Positions 13,350 to 26,000 of a DNA stretch of 64,000 bases are shown one piece after another. Numbering within the stretch: position 1 is the first letter of the stretch; each line of letters opens with the position of its first letter. The position numbers and the translations under genes are program-made. Source of the DNA: Ignelater luminosus (Eukaryota > Arthropoda > Insecta > Coleoptera > Elateridae); the NCBI GenBank assembly GCA_011009095.1, contig VTPC01002427.1, forward strand, positions 1 to 64,000, in the 5' to 3' direction. Below the pieces are notes generated by a model, which saw nothing but the letters and a program-made list of their open reading frames with translations, did no database searches and was not told the DNA's origin.

Positions 13350-13870
13350 TTAACTAAATGGAACGTAAAAGAAAGAATTTTTGCAAAGAGAGTTTGCTAC
13401 TACTACGAAAACGTTGCTAATAAGTATCAAACTGTGTGTCATTTCGCTGTAGAGGGCCATAACAAAAGGTCGTTCTATAATATACCATCAAGATATAAAC
13501 AAACAGGAAGCAGTCAAGAAATACTCGAAATTGTGTAGTGCTATTGAAAAGATCTTTAGAAAAATCCGAACACAATCCGAGCGTGCTGCTGCTGCCAATC
13601 TTATGTACATGAACTGAAAATGCAAGGTAGTTCCTCACCACACTCCTGATGAGAAAGCCCGAGCAAAGACAGCGTGTCGCAAGATTGTAAACAAAAAAGC
13701 GCCGAAGAAGTCTAGAAAGATTATCGCCATAGACGACGAAACATACATAGCACGCAATCCCGCTAAGAAGTACTATAAGTGTAGCACTGGAAAAAAGTTG
13801 CCAATCAAAGTGAAGATCAAAGCAAAAAAAAAATGTTTCAAAAAGTTTTTGTTATGGCAAGCTATGAATA
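13350..13870 (+). pseudogene. mariner-like transposase fragment (DDETY type)
   Basis: Successive frames read VKERIFAKRVCYYY, CHFAVEGHNKRSFYNIPSRY (an HTH of the form 'HFLxEGxSxRTxYNIIxRY'), KNPNTIRACC, then PDEKARAKTACRKIV and IIAIDDETYI at 13718-13749. IDDETY carries the first catalytic Asp of a Tc1/mariner DDE domain of the type usually called DD37. KKFLLWQAMN at 13843-13872 fits the strand that follows. After about 13870 the plus-strand similarity stops and a Tc1-like copy in the opposite orientation begins, so this copy lost the rest of its catalytic domain. Stops and frameshifts are numerous. Confidence 0.65.
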
Positions 13871-14762
13871 AATATTCATATAGTATGGTTTTTAAAGAGC
13901 GATGGTGTTTCATGCCAAAGAATTGGTAATACAACTGCAAGCTGCTAAATAGTGGCTGGTTGAAAATGCTGATTGTCCAGTCGTCTCTGAAGCATATCTC
14001 ATATGGGTTCAATTGCGTTTAGATCAAGTAAAAGTGGTGGAAGAGCTAGATGATTAATTCTCTCCTCTTTAATTGCATCCTGAACAATGAAAACATAGTA
14101 TGGCCTAGCGTTATCGTCAAGAAAAGCAAGGGTTTCTCGGCCAACGGTATTGACCCGATTTAATGCGTGGTTCGAGATGATGTCTTCAACGTATCATTCG
14201 GCTATGAGGTTTCCCTGAAAAATATGGAGGTCGCTACCCCCGTAAGAAGTGATTGAGCGAATGATTCGTGGTAACGTGCGATGTCTTGCATTGCGATATA
14301 CCCTCTAACGGCGACTATCGTTTTTGATACAAAGCCGATGTATACAATATGTTCTTTCAAAGCGTGTTCTCCTGTAGCCTTAATCTTACCCAAGGCACTG
14401 GCTGCCTTTGATGCGTTGGCGTTCTTACCTGACATTTCAGGGGACTATATGATGTCAGTTCTACCTAGTGTAACGATTTTGTACAGTTTGATTGAATACT
14501 CTGTTGCAGGTGTCTAGCAGTAGAAAATGGGCGTATTCTGGCATTAATTATTAGAAATAAATCTTTCCAAGGTGTCGTAATGAGAGAGGACCCACTGCTC
14601 GGTCTTCTAGAAGTGTTTTCGGTTTCTTGTAAGCGAACAAGTACATAAGAAACAACACTCTGCAAACAAATCTGCATTATCAACCTGCCGCTCTCCTCTT
14701 ATTTGCTGCAAATCAACAACAAAATTAATTTGTTCTGGTGTCAAATGTCGTGTTTCCATTGA
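13871..14762 (-). pseudogene. Tc1-like transposase, minus strand, heavily frameshifted
   Basis: Reading the minus strand from 14762, METRHLTPEQI fits the N-terminal HTH region. RLQETENTSRRPSSGSSLIT (about 14570-14630) matches the 'RxxETGxxxRRPGxGR' linker. GGSDLHIFQGNLIAE (about 14205-14250) matches the usual GRTDLxxxxGNL. AFLDDNARPYYVF (14100-14140) carries the second catalytic Asp. LLDLNAIEPI with DMLQRRLDNQHFQP (13970-14035) matches SPDLNPIEHLWDxLxRR, with the catalytic Glu kept. In-frame stops and frameshifts between these blocks make it a pseudogene. It lies head-to-head with the mariner that starts at 14853 and abuts the copy ending at 13870. Confidence 0.75.
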
Positions 14763-14852
14763 AACTGCCCAAGATATTCAACAATAAGTCTTACAAAGCC
14801 GCTAATGTGTGCATGGTCCTCTTAAAATTAGAAACTATTAACTGTCAATTGT

Positions 14853-16057
14853 AGCTGCGCAACTAAGTTCCCGCTGTTTGTCAATAGATGGCTCCAGCAG
14901 TAAGTGCTGAACCAAGCTTAGACATATAGTAAACAAACCGTTTTGACACAATAGTGATTTTGTTTTGGCGTCATATACTTTTGGTTGTGTGAAACTGTTT
15001 GATTTTGTGCCAAATAATCGTCATTTGTATGAGCGCATCGAGAGCTCCAAAAAGTTTATGGAAATACTGCTGTAAGTGAAATGTCCCGTGATTGGTTCCG
15101 TCGCTTCAAAGACGGTGATTTTGATGTTGACGACCGTCCGCGTGAAGGAAGGCCAAAAACTTTCGAAGACATTAAATTGGAGACATTGCTCGATGAGGAT
15201 CCGTGCCAAACGCAAGAAGAGCTTGCTTCAGCATTAGGAGTTACCCGCCAAGCCATTTCCAAGCGATCACATGCGTTGGGAATGATTCAAAAGCAAGAAA
15301 CTTGGGTTCCCTATGATTTAAAGCCAAGGGACGTTAAGCGTCGTTTTTTCGCCTGTGAACAAAACAACTACTCCAGCGGCAAAAAAGGAAAGGTTTTCTT
15401 TATCGCATCGTGACGGGTGATGAAAAATAGATTCATTACAGCAACCCAAAGAAAAGTAAGTCATGGGGACTGCCTGGTCATGCTTCTACGTGGTCGGCTC
15501 GGCCGAATATTTACGCTGCGAAGGTTATGCTGTGTATTTGGTGGGACCAGGTCGGTGTTATTTATTATGAGCTGTTGAAACCGAACGAAACCATCACTGG
15601 GGAACGGTACCGACTTCAGTTGATGCGATTGAGCCGAGCACTGCGCGAAAAACGGCACAATACGAGCAGAGGCACGAAAAAGTGATTCTACAGCATGACA
15701 ACGCTCGGCCTTACGTTGGCAAACCCGTTAAAACCTACCTGGAAACGCTTAAATGGCAAGTCCTACTCCACCCGCCATATTCCCCAGATATTGCGCCGTC
15801 CGATTATTACTTGTTCCGTTCGATGGCACATGGTCTGGCTGATCAGCAGTTCCGCTCATATGAAGACATCAAAAAATGGCTTGATTCGTGGATAGCCTCA
15901 AAAGATGAACACTTTTACCGTAACGGTATTCGAGCTCTGCGAGAAAGATGGGAAAAAGTTGTAGCTAGCGATGGGCAATACTTTGAATGATTCATTTGTA
16001 ACCATTGTTTCACAATAAAGTTGCATTTTCATGCAGCGAGTACTTCGTTGCGCACCT
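14853..16057 (+). mobile_element. mariner element, Mos1-like, both terminal inverted repeats present
   Basis: The left end reads AGCTGCGCAACTAAGTTC. The complement of the right end reads AGGTGCGCAACGAAGTAC. The pairing continues to CCCGCTG/TCGCTG, about 25 bp in all. Between them lies a single decayed transposase gene. At about 1.2 kb it is close to the usual 1.3 kb of mariner elements, the difference being a deletion near the protein N-terminus. TA dinucleotides lie next to both ends, but exact target duplications cannot be fixed because of mismatches at the tips. Confidence 0.8.
14998..15990 (+). pseudogene. mariner transposase (mauritiana/Mos1-like), frameshifted
   Basis: DFVPNNRHL near 15003 fits the protein start, then about 20 residues of the first helices are missing. 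VYGNTAVSE (15056) leads into the open frame 15081-15413 with WFRRFKDGDFDVDDR, LLDEDPCQTQEELA and GVTRQAISKR, the second HTH. A frameshift near 15365 is followed by IVTGDEK-stop-IHY at 15408-15440, where the Trp codon after TGDEK has become TAG. IWWDQVGVIYYELLKPNETI (15535-15595) follows. The open frame 15682-15990 gives LQHDNARPY and YSPDIAPSDYYLF and ends YFE. All three Asp residues of the DD34D triad are still readable, so the loss of function is due to the deletion, frameshift and stop. The enzyme would have cut and pasted the element at TA sites. Confidence 0.85.
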
Positions 16058-16619
16058 TAACTTAAGTTAGTTTTAAAGTTTCTCTAGTGAAAGAGAGGAT
16101 TCTGCCTACCAAAAAGCTAGTTGCCCAGACTGTTTTCCAGGATCTAAAAAATCTGGAAAAAAACGTAACTGTCAACATAAAATTGGGATTTTAAATTTCG
16201 TATTAGATTAAACACATTGAATCTGATTCTTTAGGAAACACAGCTATATGCAAACACTATAAAAGACACACTAAAAGGTCATTCTTTAAAATTTTGCAAG
16301 GAAGGAGGTGTAGTAATGATGAAGAAACCAGAAGACAAGCAACAATGAAAAATGTAGATAGTTCCTCGACAGTGCAGTGTCGGAATAATAGCAGAAAGTG
16401 AATCAAATGCTAGTAGAAACTACCATAAATTACAATCTATGATTTAGAGACTAAAAATTTGTTATCATTTTTGCAATTTACAAGCAAAACCCTAAATTAA
16501 ATATTAAAATTAAAAGCTATAGACATACGTTTTATTATGAACACAGAAACAAAAGATATTTTATAAGAATTCACACAAGAGTGGCTGAGAAATTACTTAG
16601 GCCTCTCTGGCTACGGGTC

Positions 16620-16960
16620 TGAAGTGAACTTTTTGAAATTTGTTACCAAGCAGTACGAGCCAAAACCCTTCACTGTTTGCTTTAATTTACCAAATCGTAA
16701 GTATGTGAGTATGTTTTATAATGTGAGTTAATATAATTCCAACTACTCAGCTCATACACGAAATTTGCTTGAAGTATTCTCTTCTTCGTTGAAAAATTTT
16801 AAAAATACAATTTTATTGACATTTCTGAAAAGTTTCCATATCACTATAGCTTTGCAACTTTGTAACTTGTATTTATGGTTTTTCGTTACTGAAGAGAACA
16901 CTTTCGTAGGTACAACTGGAATTTTTGAAATTCGCTAAAATACATTTATCTTGTTCTTCT
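16620..16960. repeat. dispersed repeat, copy A
   Basis: TTTTTGAAATTTGTTACCAA followed by GCAGTACGAGCCAAAACCC (16632-16670) recurs in diverged form at 18890-18940. Further on, CTTTGCAACTTTGTAACTTG and the following 100 bases recur at 18835-18900 and, more loosely, at 13010-13090. The order of the two blocks differs between copies. No coding capacity was seen. It may be a non-autonomous DNA element or a Helitron-like family. Confidence 0.45.
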
Positions 16961-18739
16961 AGATTATTCAATAATAGAGAATGCATCTGCCACAGAAAAT
17001 AGTAAACTCTAAGTAGTTGGACACTTTGTTGCACGATTGAAACTTAAAGATTTACAGATGTAATAGGACTTAATTACCAACAAATTTATTGCGTATAATT
17101 TTATATTATTTTCCAATTAATCTGATACGCCTGGATTCGAAAATGATTGAACTCGCTGACATTTAAAAGACTAAATTAAACCTCATTGCAAATAGGATAG
17201 TAATATTTATTTAGCAATCTTTGTTCTGCCAATTTATTTCTTTAATAACGCAGCTCTTTATAAACGCCTTGCCATACTGATTACATTTTTGTTTGTCTCG
17301 TATTCCGAAGATTCATAATTAAGAAATTTTGCAAAAAACACTATTCGTTTTCAGTTAATCTCTATTTTCTAAATTAGTAGTTCATAATTGTTCAAAGTAG
17401 TTTTTGTTAACAACAGCTGCATTATAATAATCAAGACACGGTTACGAAAATAACAGAAACGTTAACAAAATTAAAGAAATTACGATGGAATTACCTTAAA
17501 AGGAAAAAACGTATTATAAATTACACCAAAATTAAAATTAATTACGAGAAAATCGGTACCACAAACAAGCAAAGCAGATTAAACTGGGTTTGGTGGAAAT
17601 TAATGCAGAACAAAATCAACCTAAATTAGATCTACACTACTATACGTGTTTTGTAATTTTGTATTACTTATTTGTGTAACATTCTATATATATATAAATT
17701 CAACAAAAAAATTTAACAGTTAATTGCTGAACAAATATAAATTTTAACCTCGACTGATATTATTATTTACTTGTTTATCTAACTGTAACGTCCTTAACAT
17801 ATTCCTTTTTGCTAAATAATACATCTCTAATGTAAACATGGATGAAGATTAAGTGGTAGCTATGTAATGTTGTGGATTTAAATTATTAACAAAGGACATG
17901 CAAGTTTCATAATAAATTTTTGATTCTATGAAAACGTTTTCGAGAATATTATTTATATTAATATTTTATGCTTTTGTGGTAAAATGATGATTAATTCAAG
18001 AATTCTATTGTTCTAGTAAAATATCGATAATTTCCAAGTAAGTGTGATATGAAGACTTGAATAATTTAGTGGGGTAATAAAGTTCGATTTACTGTTAGTG
18101 TTAAATTACGTGGTTTTATAGGATTTCAATTTAAAGGAGTAATCGGAAACAAATCATTATGTTATGTGTAACCTAAATATATAATTGAAACGCTATGAAT
18201 TTTTTAGTATGAAGTATGAATTTCCATTATTATGATATTTATGTAGTCTACGTATCTGCTAATAACAGTAATAGATCGTATGAATCATAAAAGTGTAACA
18301 CTCTTATAAATTAAAAACATATAGATAGGAATCTTTTGTTGCTCTAACGCGTTTAAATATACGCCTCGAAATATTCTTTTGATGTTATTAATTGAAGAGA
18401 ATAGTGTAACAAAGATACCTTCTTGTATCAATTTCTGTTGTTGTTTTTAAGTATTGGGAAGTAATTCTCAATTTATAAAAAAATTATAAAGTGAATGAAT
18501 AAGCAAATTCTCAATTCTACTATCTGTTTTGTGTAACACCATTACAGTAATATTTCTAAATGCAATCTAAAGCTGTTGCCTGAATTTTGATATGTTTTGT
18601 AATTGTATTTTCTGACTGTTGCAATATTGAATGCCAAGAATCTCATTAAACTGCTTGAGAATCAATTTTATCGATCAAGATAATTTGTAAATATATTCAT
18701 ACAGTAATTTTTCTCTTTCTATCATTAGCAATGTGGTCT

Positions 18740-18990
18740 TCAGATTTTGCAGTCATCATATTTGACATCACTGAACAAATAAATGCAGAAAATTTCTGAA
18801 ACGTACAATCTTATTGTTACTTCTTCCAAATTTCTTGTAACTTTGTAACTATCACCTAATTAAAGACTACACTTGTTTGTGTACAACCAGAACTTTTTTA
18901 ATTTGCTATCAAGCAGTATATGTATGCTCCAAAACGTTTGTCAAATTGTAATTATATGAATAAGTATCTCTATTACTTATCAACCAACTT
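18740..18990. repeat. dispersed repeat, copy B
   Basis: TTTCTTGTAACTTTGTAACT is followed by GTGTACAACCAGAACTTTTT and then TTTGCTATCAAGCAGTAT. These blocks match parts of copy A at 16620-16960, but with rearranged order. This is a family-level similarity read by eye, and the exact ends are unknown. Confidence 0.4.
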
Positions 18991-19869
18991 TCAATTAGTA
19001 ATGACTTCATATCTAAGCAATTCCACTATTTCTTCTTCACATTATTGAGTCAAATTTTTCAAAAACGTGGAAAATTCAGTCGAATAAACACAAGATCTTA
19101 AAGCACTGAAACGTGAAACACTCATTTCTACAAATAAAGTAATTTGAGTGGAACGATGACGGTTGTATACTAGATATCTATGGCGAATATATAGGGATCC
19201 TCCATGAATTGGTATGCTGTCAGTCGAAATCAAATTGATGGCAATTTGAAGTGTACAGTTATTTCCTGCAATGGCGTCAAATGCACCAAAAATTACTAAA
19301 ACAAAAAGTTAAGAAATTTTTTAATTGTACTTTTTCCCTCGTTCGTTAATAAAGTCTTTTGATTGTTATTGAGAATTAAAATTAGTTTAAGTAGAAAATG
19401 CAAAGATTGGCTAACTAGACAATTAAACATAATTAAATTTGCAAAATTGGGAAGACCACAGTCTGGTTATTTCATCTTCCCAGAATTGAACAACAACAAC
19501 AAAATTTGTAAAGATCAAAACTGATCAAAAACCAAAACCATCTCATATAATGCCATGTCCGAATAAAAAACCTATCAAGTAGGGACTTGAATTACTAGAA
19601 GTGTTAGGGAAATGTTTTCGTATGATTATGGCACCAGCTGTCATCTTTACTGTTTTGAAAAATTTTTCATATCTGAGAAACAGTTGGTCCTAACGAGGTA
19701 GGGTTTTATGAGAGTTGGGTACTAACCATCTGTTCAACCTCTTTGTCAGGAGGAGGCAGCATTTTTCTGTAAGGGATTTCTTTCCTTAACCGATCGGTTC
19801 CAGTTTTAAGGCCTTTCACCCTCTCTCGTTCGCTTCATAAATTTCCAAAAGGCCTTTAACAACCTGAAT

Positions 19870-20790
19870 ATGGAACATTATGGAAAAAGAGGCTACCTAA
19901 ACATCTAATTAATGCAGTTAAAAGCCTATACACAGATACAAAGATAAAATTAGAAAGAAACAAAGTATTATATTCACGACATAATGGAAAAAATGGAAAT
20001 AAACCAATGACAAAGAGGCCCCTGGATAAAGAGGCAATCTTTAACTCTCTCTTTCAATGCAGACGACACAATTTTAATGGCCGCAACGAGAAATCAACTA
20101 CAAAAAGGTATATAGCAATTGCAAAAGATTAGCTGAGAACACGGAATGAAACAATGGCCTTCCTAGCAAAATACCCAATAAGAACAAAAATAGTTGTTAA
20201 TGAAAAGGCGATAGAACAAGTTAATCATTTTAAATATTTAGGCTGCGAACTAACACATAATAATGCAGATATAGAACAAAACCTGAATAAGTTCAATCAC
20301 ATATGTAGAACAATAAGCCGACGCCTCAAAAATAAAACAACGAAGAAAACGCAGGCAGCTAAAGTTCTACAAAACAATAGCAGTACCAACCCTCACGTAT
20401 GGAAGTGAAACTTGGACAAGAAGTAAACAACAGGAAACGCAAATACAAACACAAAAATGAAATTTCTTAGAAGAGTGAAAGGATGCACGAAGCAAGATCG
20501 ATTACGAAACGAAGACATCAGAGATAAACTTCAGATATACAATCTAAGTCAAAAGATAAAAGAAAACAAAAGAAAATGCAAACAACATCTGAACAGAATG
20601 GACGAAAACCGACTTCCATTAAAAGCGCTAGATTACAGATGCACTTAAAAAACGAGCCCCGTAACAGGTTAAAGTGCCTAAAACTGGTAGCGAAGAAGAA
20701 AGTTAATGGAGGGCAAAGCCATGAAAAGTAGGCCGTGCAAAGGCATGAAGTCCGAACTTTAGCCACGCATATCCACATTTATCTATATTA
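19870..20790 (+). pseudogene. non-LTR retrotransposon, reverse transcriptase C-terminal half
   Basis: HLINAVKSLYTDTKIKLERN (19905-19960) matches the RT region before the catalytic box. FNADDTILMAATRNQLQKG has NADD at 20056-20067 in place of YADD or FADD. VNEKAIEQVNHFKYLGCELT (20193-20255) is the well-known 'YLGCxxS' motif. The stretch 20457-20648 reads FLRRVKGCTKQDRLRNEDIR and HLNRMDENRLPLKALDY, the usual C-terminal tail of this LINE type. Stops separate the parts. The endonuclease half is absent, as expected for a 5'-truncated insertion in plus orientation. Confidence 0.7.
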
Positions 20791-20809
20791 ATAAAATCGA
20801 ATTCGAATT

Positions 20810-21085
20810 GCCAAAGGAGGCTCGTGTGAGCGTGTAGCCCAATTTGTATTTAACTATCTAGAGCTGTCTGTGAGGGCATAACCCGAGCCGTGTAGTTCTT
20901 TAGAGAAGGTTAATATAGGATTGAGCCCGACCTGGGGCCATCCTGGGCAAAGACATAACCTGAGTCGTTTTGCATTTAGCTCTCTTAAGAGGGTTAGTTG
21001 GAAGACAAAGCCTGATCTTGGGCCACTCCAACTAACAAAAGCAGTAGTGCCGCATTCTAGGCTTATCCTAACAAGTGACTAAGTT
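20810..21085 (+). repeat. degenerate ~70-80 bp tandem repeat next to the LINE 3' end
   Basis: Three consecutive units share the pattern ATARCCYGAG, then TTTAGCTCTC or an AT-rich equivalent, then AAGAGGGTTAGTT, then GARCCYGAYCT and GGGCCA. Clear units start near 20826, 20876 and 20945. The position directly after the LINE tail suggests a repeat-bearing 3' untranslated region, as several LINE families have. Confidence 0.55.
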
Positions 21086-22320
21086 GTTTCCTTAAATCAA
21101 TACTTTTGATTATGCCATGAGTGTAGATAATCAGCTTAATGGGTCCTACTTAGAGCTGTTCGCAGAAGTTGGAATTAGCAGAAATCAAATACTTGGCTTA
21201 CGATGAAAAATATCAATAGTAGGAGTAGTACAATACATAAAAACAGCAGCCTCAATCAAGAACGTGAATTATCTTACATCTCATAAAACACAGTAGACAT
21301 CCGTTAAGTCAAAAGTATCGTCGCTGGCAGTTTTTTATACCCAACGATAATGAGATAGGACAGGCTAGGAAGACTTTATATTCACCCCCGTTTCGTCAAA
21401 TTATTTGCCCGAAACAAAAATTGCTGGTTAGCTAATTTAAAATTGGAGATGAGAGAAATACAACTAAAGAAAACCAGCTCAAATGCATAACTGCTTAACT
21501 TACCGACCAAATGCTCAGAAACCTTTAAAATCATGTTTATCTTATTAGGTGTACAAGTAACCAAATAACATCCTGATGCAGAGATTATGAATCTAGATAT
21601 TTTGTGCTACATGTGCTGATACGCTTCTTTAAGGTTAAGTTCTCCACACAAGCAACGGGAAAACGCGAAGATTCTAGTGTTTCATTTAAATAATGAAAAC
21701 TGTCTTTTGGTATTGGAAAATATAACTCATGAGAAAACATACAAAATGTCTTAATTTGGAACTGATGCTAGAATAAATTAATATAAGTTTCAACGAAAAA
21801 AAATGTTACGGGAAAGTGAATCACAATGGCCTGTTACATTATTAAAATCATGATCATCAAACTTTGGCGCAGTTACACTTACAATCCCATATGTCTGTGT
21901 TTTAAGGTAATTTAGGTTCAGGAAATTTCACAAACAAAAGTTTAACAAACTGGAAATGTATGTAAATTAAAAGGAAATATTTATGAAATTAAATTGGATC
22001 TACAATCTACATAGAAGTGTTCGAATTTTTATATGATAGTATAAGACACTCAAAGCCAGCAATATTTTATTTTCAGAAGATCGTGGAATTTGGTATTTAT
22101 AAACATTCAGTAAAGGAGAGCACAAGGAACAAGAATTTATAACTCAATTCACGACTACACAATACTTCTCTTTTAGCCTCAGCTTAAAGTAGTTGGAAGG
22201 GTTGAACTTCTTTAAGACAATATCCAACTTCTTGTCATTAATCTATTTAACTTTTTACAAATGATTTAATTCTGCTTTTAGTTCTGCTTTTAGTAAATAT
22301 TTTGATTAATCGTTCTCTTC
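21086..22320. other. AT-rich non-coding stretch
   Basis: No protein motif or clear repeat was seen. Confidence 0.5.
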
Positions 22321-22480
22321 AAGAGTCAATTTTAAGGCCCTCACATACATATAGATCCTTTGCCAGACAAGGCGTCTGCGAGAAATCGACCTCGACGTAG
22401 GTCCTGTCGTCCATCAAAACACAGTTAAAATCCCTAATCAAGTCGGCAGGCGTACACTTATCTTGCTGGTGTCTGCCCAC
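22320..22480 (-). pseudogene. mariner-like transposase scrap (DDRTY)
   Basis: The minus strand from about 22457 to 22340 reads TPADLIRDFNCVLMDDRTYV followed by EVDFSQTPCLAKDLYVCEG. This matches the first catalytic motif of DDETY-type mariners and the strand after it, with Glu of DDETY changed to Arg. No flanking transposase motif was recognised on either side, so only about 50 residues of the protein remain visible. Confidence 0.5.
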
Positions 22481-22954
22481 TGGTTTAGTTCAAAATTCCA
22501 TAATTAAGCCAAATTGACTTTATAGGTTTGAAAGAGACCAGTGAATAGAAGCAATTCAGCTTTCGGTCAGATATTTAAAAATTAGGGTAAACTGAGTCTT
22601 GATCTTTCCAGTCATCGCATTAGCACGTTTAATTTGACGCTCTATTCGTGCTCAGACTTTTCTTGAACTTCGGAATAACGTCCATGACAGTCAAAGTGGC
22701 ATATTCCAACTCTTTGGAGATTCGGATTTTTACCTTTGCTACGACGAAGTTGTGGGGATCATGATTTACATTTTGGTTACTCCGTCTAGTGTTTTGGACA
22801 AATTTATTGTGACAGATAGTATCAACTAGTTACTCAACGTTGTGCAGGGACGCATTTTGAAGCTGTAAGTCACGCTTCACAGTCAGTATTAGTGATGATT
22901 TCAATCAATTATTTGAAATTCTTATTGCATTGCGTTTAATAGGTCCGTGTCTGT

Positions 22955-23085
22955 TTACTTTTGGCAAAAAGGTCTTGGGAATAGCCCGATTGGTATTTAG
23001 CTTTCTAAAGATGGTTAATTAGGAGTGAAGCTCGATCCGTCTCCATATAAAAGAGACCACAACGGCATGAAAATCTTAAAATTCA
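22955..23085 (+). repeat. isolated unit of the 20.8 kb degenerate repeat
   Basis: ATAGCCCGATTGGTATTTAG, then CTTTCTAAAGATGGTTAATT and GAAGCTCGATCCGTCTCC, follow the same order of words as the units at 20826-21030. It lies about 2 kb further on, suggesting that the LINE tail was split or that a second tail inserted here. Confidence 0.45.
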
Positions 23086-23089
23086 CCAC

Positions 23090-26000
23090 CACTAGGACTT
23101 TTGTTTTAATTGGTCTTTTGGTTATAAACTAATGGTGGATGATGTCAGAATAGTCTACCTAAGCATAGAGCACAGAAAACATATTGAATTAGTAACTGTA
23201 ATCTGTTGAATTTAGAAGGAAAAGTGCAAAATTTGCAGACCTACAATAAGAACAAAGGGAAGAAGGTAAAGGGCCTACCTTATCCTGGTAACAAGAAGGA
23301 AGGAATACATCGGTCGAATTCTTGACGGATCTGCACAGTTGTGTTTAGGAAGGAAGGGTTTCTGTACTTCGATATTATAAGCTGGCATAAGGTCACTGTT
23401 TGAAGATATTTCAATCGTTCTGAAATATTTGTTCAAACCAAAAAAATGTAAAAGAGAAAATTTAACAATAACATACTTCTGGAAATTGAAAAGTTGCAAA
23501 AAATGTTTTTGGATAGATGAGGTCTAAATAAATAGTGGTCCAGGATTAAAAAACAATATGAATTAATGGAAAATACTGTGAATGACAATACAGGATAAAA
23601 CAGGAATCTCCTTATAAAGTGAAGTACCTTACTCACACATTTTTAAAAAATCTTTAAAGTTTCAAACTGCAAACTTTATTATAATGAAGTTAATAGTGAA
23701 TTTCTTACTTGAGACAACGATAATGTAACTGCATTAATGTAGTTATGATTTCGTTTGAAAGTCAATTCTGTTCAAGACATCTTCAGAAATGGAGACTCTT
23801 TGGCGAAGTTTTTCTTCACTAAACGAGGTAACAAACAAACAAAGAAGACCACTTTGCTAAATATCTTGTAGTATCTTCTCTGATTTGTGACATGCAATGT
23901 GATACATTTTGCACCCAAAGAAAGAATTAAAAACATGCAAAATTGTCTACTCAAGAGTATCAGTAGTCGAAGTTTTCAGGACAAGCTTTTTTCAAATTTA
24001 TGTTCCTGCATATTTTATTATCGCTCAAAATGTTGCTCTCAAATTCAGATTCAGTGTTAAAAACTAGCTTTAACATACAAGATAGACAAGCCGTTCCAAA
24101 TAAACATTTTAGAGAGCTGTTTTTTTATACAGCAAATGCAGAGACCTAGAACTAGAGAACTAGATGCTATCATTTTCTTTAAAAATGAAACTCATTATAA
24201 ATCACATAATACTTCAACTGTGTAAATATTTACATCCATTTTACAGAAACAGTGGTGGGTTTCTTTAAAAGTGTGGGAGAAACATCTTTATTATACTAAG
24301 TTAAACGGGGGTGGCACAACTTAATATAAAAAGTCAAGAAAGGTTTAATAACGCTGAAAATATAAGTAAACAATAATTAAAGTTTTGAAACTAATTAATC
24401 TACCAGTACATTAAAATCCTCCTCGTTTGCTCTACAAGATATACGCCATTTATTGAACAAAGATTGAGTTCCTTAGGAAACTCATAACCATAACAGGAAA
24501 TAATGTAATAAATGCACTAACTATCCACTTCCATAAATAGAAATTAAACTTTATAATTTGTAAGTGATTATTTCAAATACTTTCACATTGTTATATCAGT
24601 TTAACCTGTAGCTTACAATTACCCATTTTGACATTGTTTGAACCTAACATTAATAAGAAACTTTCTTCTTCTCTTCCTATTATTGAAAGCTCGTTCAACT
24701 TAACAGGCAGCACCTAGACTGTATCTAACATGAATGATTTGTTTAATCATTTAATTAGTAACAAATTTTTCTGTTTCTTGCACCAACGGATCATACCTAC
24801 AGCTGTAATTTGAATAGCCAGAAACACTTTTACTTTATAAAAAAGTTACAATAAAAAGTTTTCTACTTCTTTTCCATTTTGTAATGGATGTTTGAACAAC
24901 CAACGCCCGATTATTCTTTCACTTTTATATTTCATTGTATTCAAGATCACAATCGATAGCAAAACCGTTTTCGAAATAATTGCAGCCATTAAAGGGATTG
25001 TAAATGTTAAAGCTGTAAATGTTTTATTTTTTAATTTGAATACATTTACAGGAGGGTTATAAATTAATTAGAGCCTTCCGTAGTTTTTTAATCAACCGAG
25101 TCCTATTTATTTATCGTTTTAGACAGAGTAAAGTGAAAAAGTAGTTGTTACATGTTTTATGTCGAACGCATGATAAATTTTCCAGCGTACTTTCAATGTT
25201 ATTTGCATTTCAATCTTTTATAGTAGTAACTTACAAAGCAAATACCTGGTACTTGATTACGCGGAAATATTTTGTTTTATGTTTTCTACATCCTTGACTT
25301 TACCTTCCAGTTTATTTTTTAGAATTCTGAACTGCACAATTAGAAAAGGAATATAAATGTGAAAAAATGTTTCTTTTTCTTTATTTTCCTTGGAAATAAT
25401 TGAGAAGATACACCAAACTTGATAAGTACTTAACGCAGTAATTAAAATAAATTTTATTCTGGGCAACTTTTAAAATATGCAAATTCGAGAGTCAGAGTGC
25501 GCTCCATATTATTTCGACCATCTCATATTCAAAGAAGCTGTGAACTTTTAATCTGCTTAAAAAGTAATGCGCTGTTTAAGATACATTCACCTCTCTCTTT
25601 TGTGTTAAATAAATTGGTTTTAGGTATGATGAATTTTTAAGAAAGTTTCACATACGCATTAGTATGATTATTTAGAATTTCAAAAACTCCAACAATCTGT
25701 AATCTTGCAGATGTTTCTAGCATATAAACAAAGAGTAAATAGAACAAAATGAAATAAATTAAGCCCCTTTTAAAACTTCCAAATCTACACGAAACAGAAG
25801 CTGGAAAAGTCGTTTTACCCTCATAATATATACCGTACTAGGACATTTATCAACGTGGGCATCACAAAGCATATAGTTCCAACAGAAACTTTAATTACAG
25901 CCACCCACAACGTTTGCTGGATCAAATAAACTCGCATTCTGTTAATATCTAAGTTATATCTCATAAATTTTAAATTGATAAAGAGCCGTGCATATTAACA

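Larger units (their letters stand above)
16060..19869. other. AT-rich non-coding stretch with dispersed repeat copies
   Basis: No coding similarity was found. The stretch contains two copies of a diverged repeat (listed next). Otherwise it holds only AT-rich sequence with short chance frames. Confidence 0.5.
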
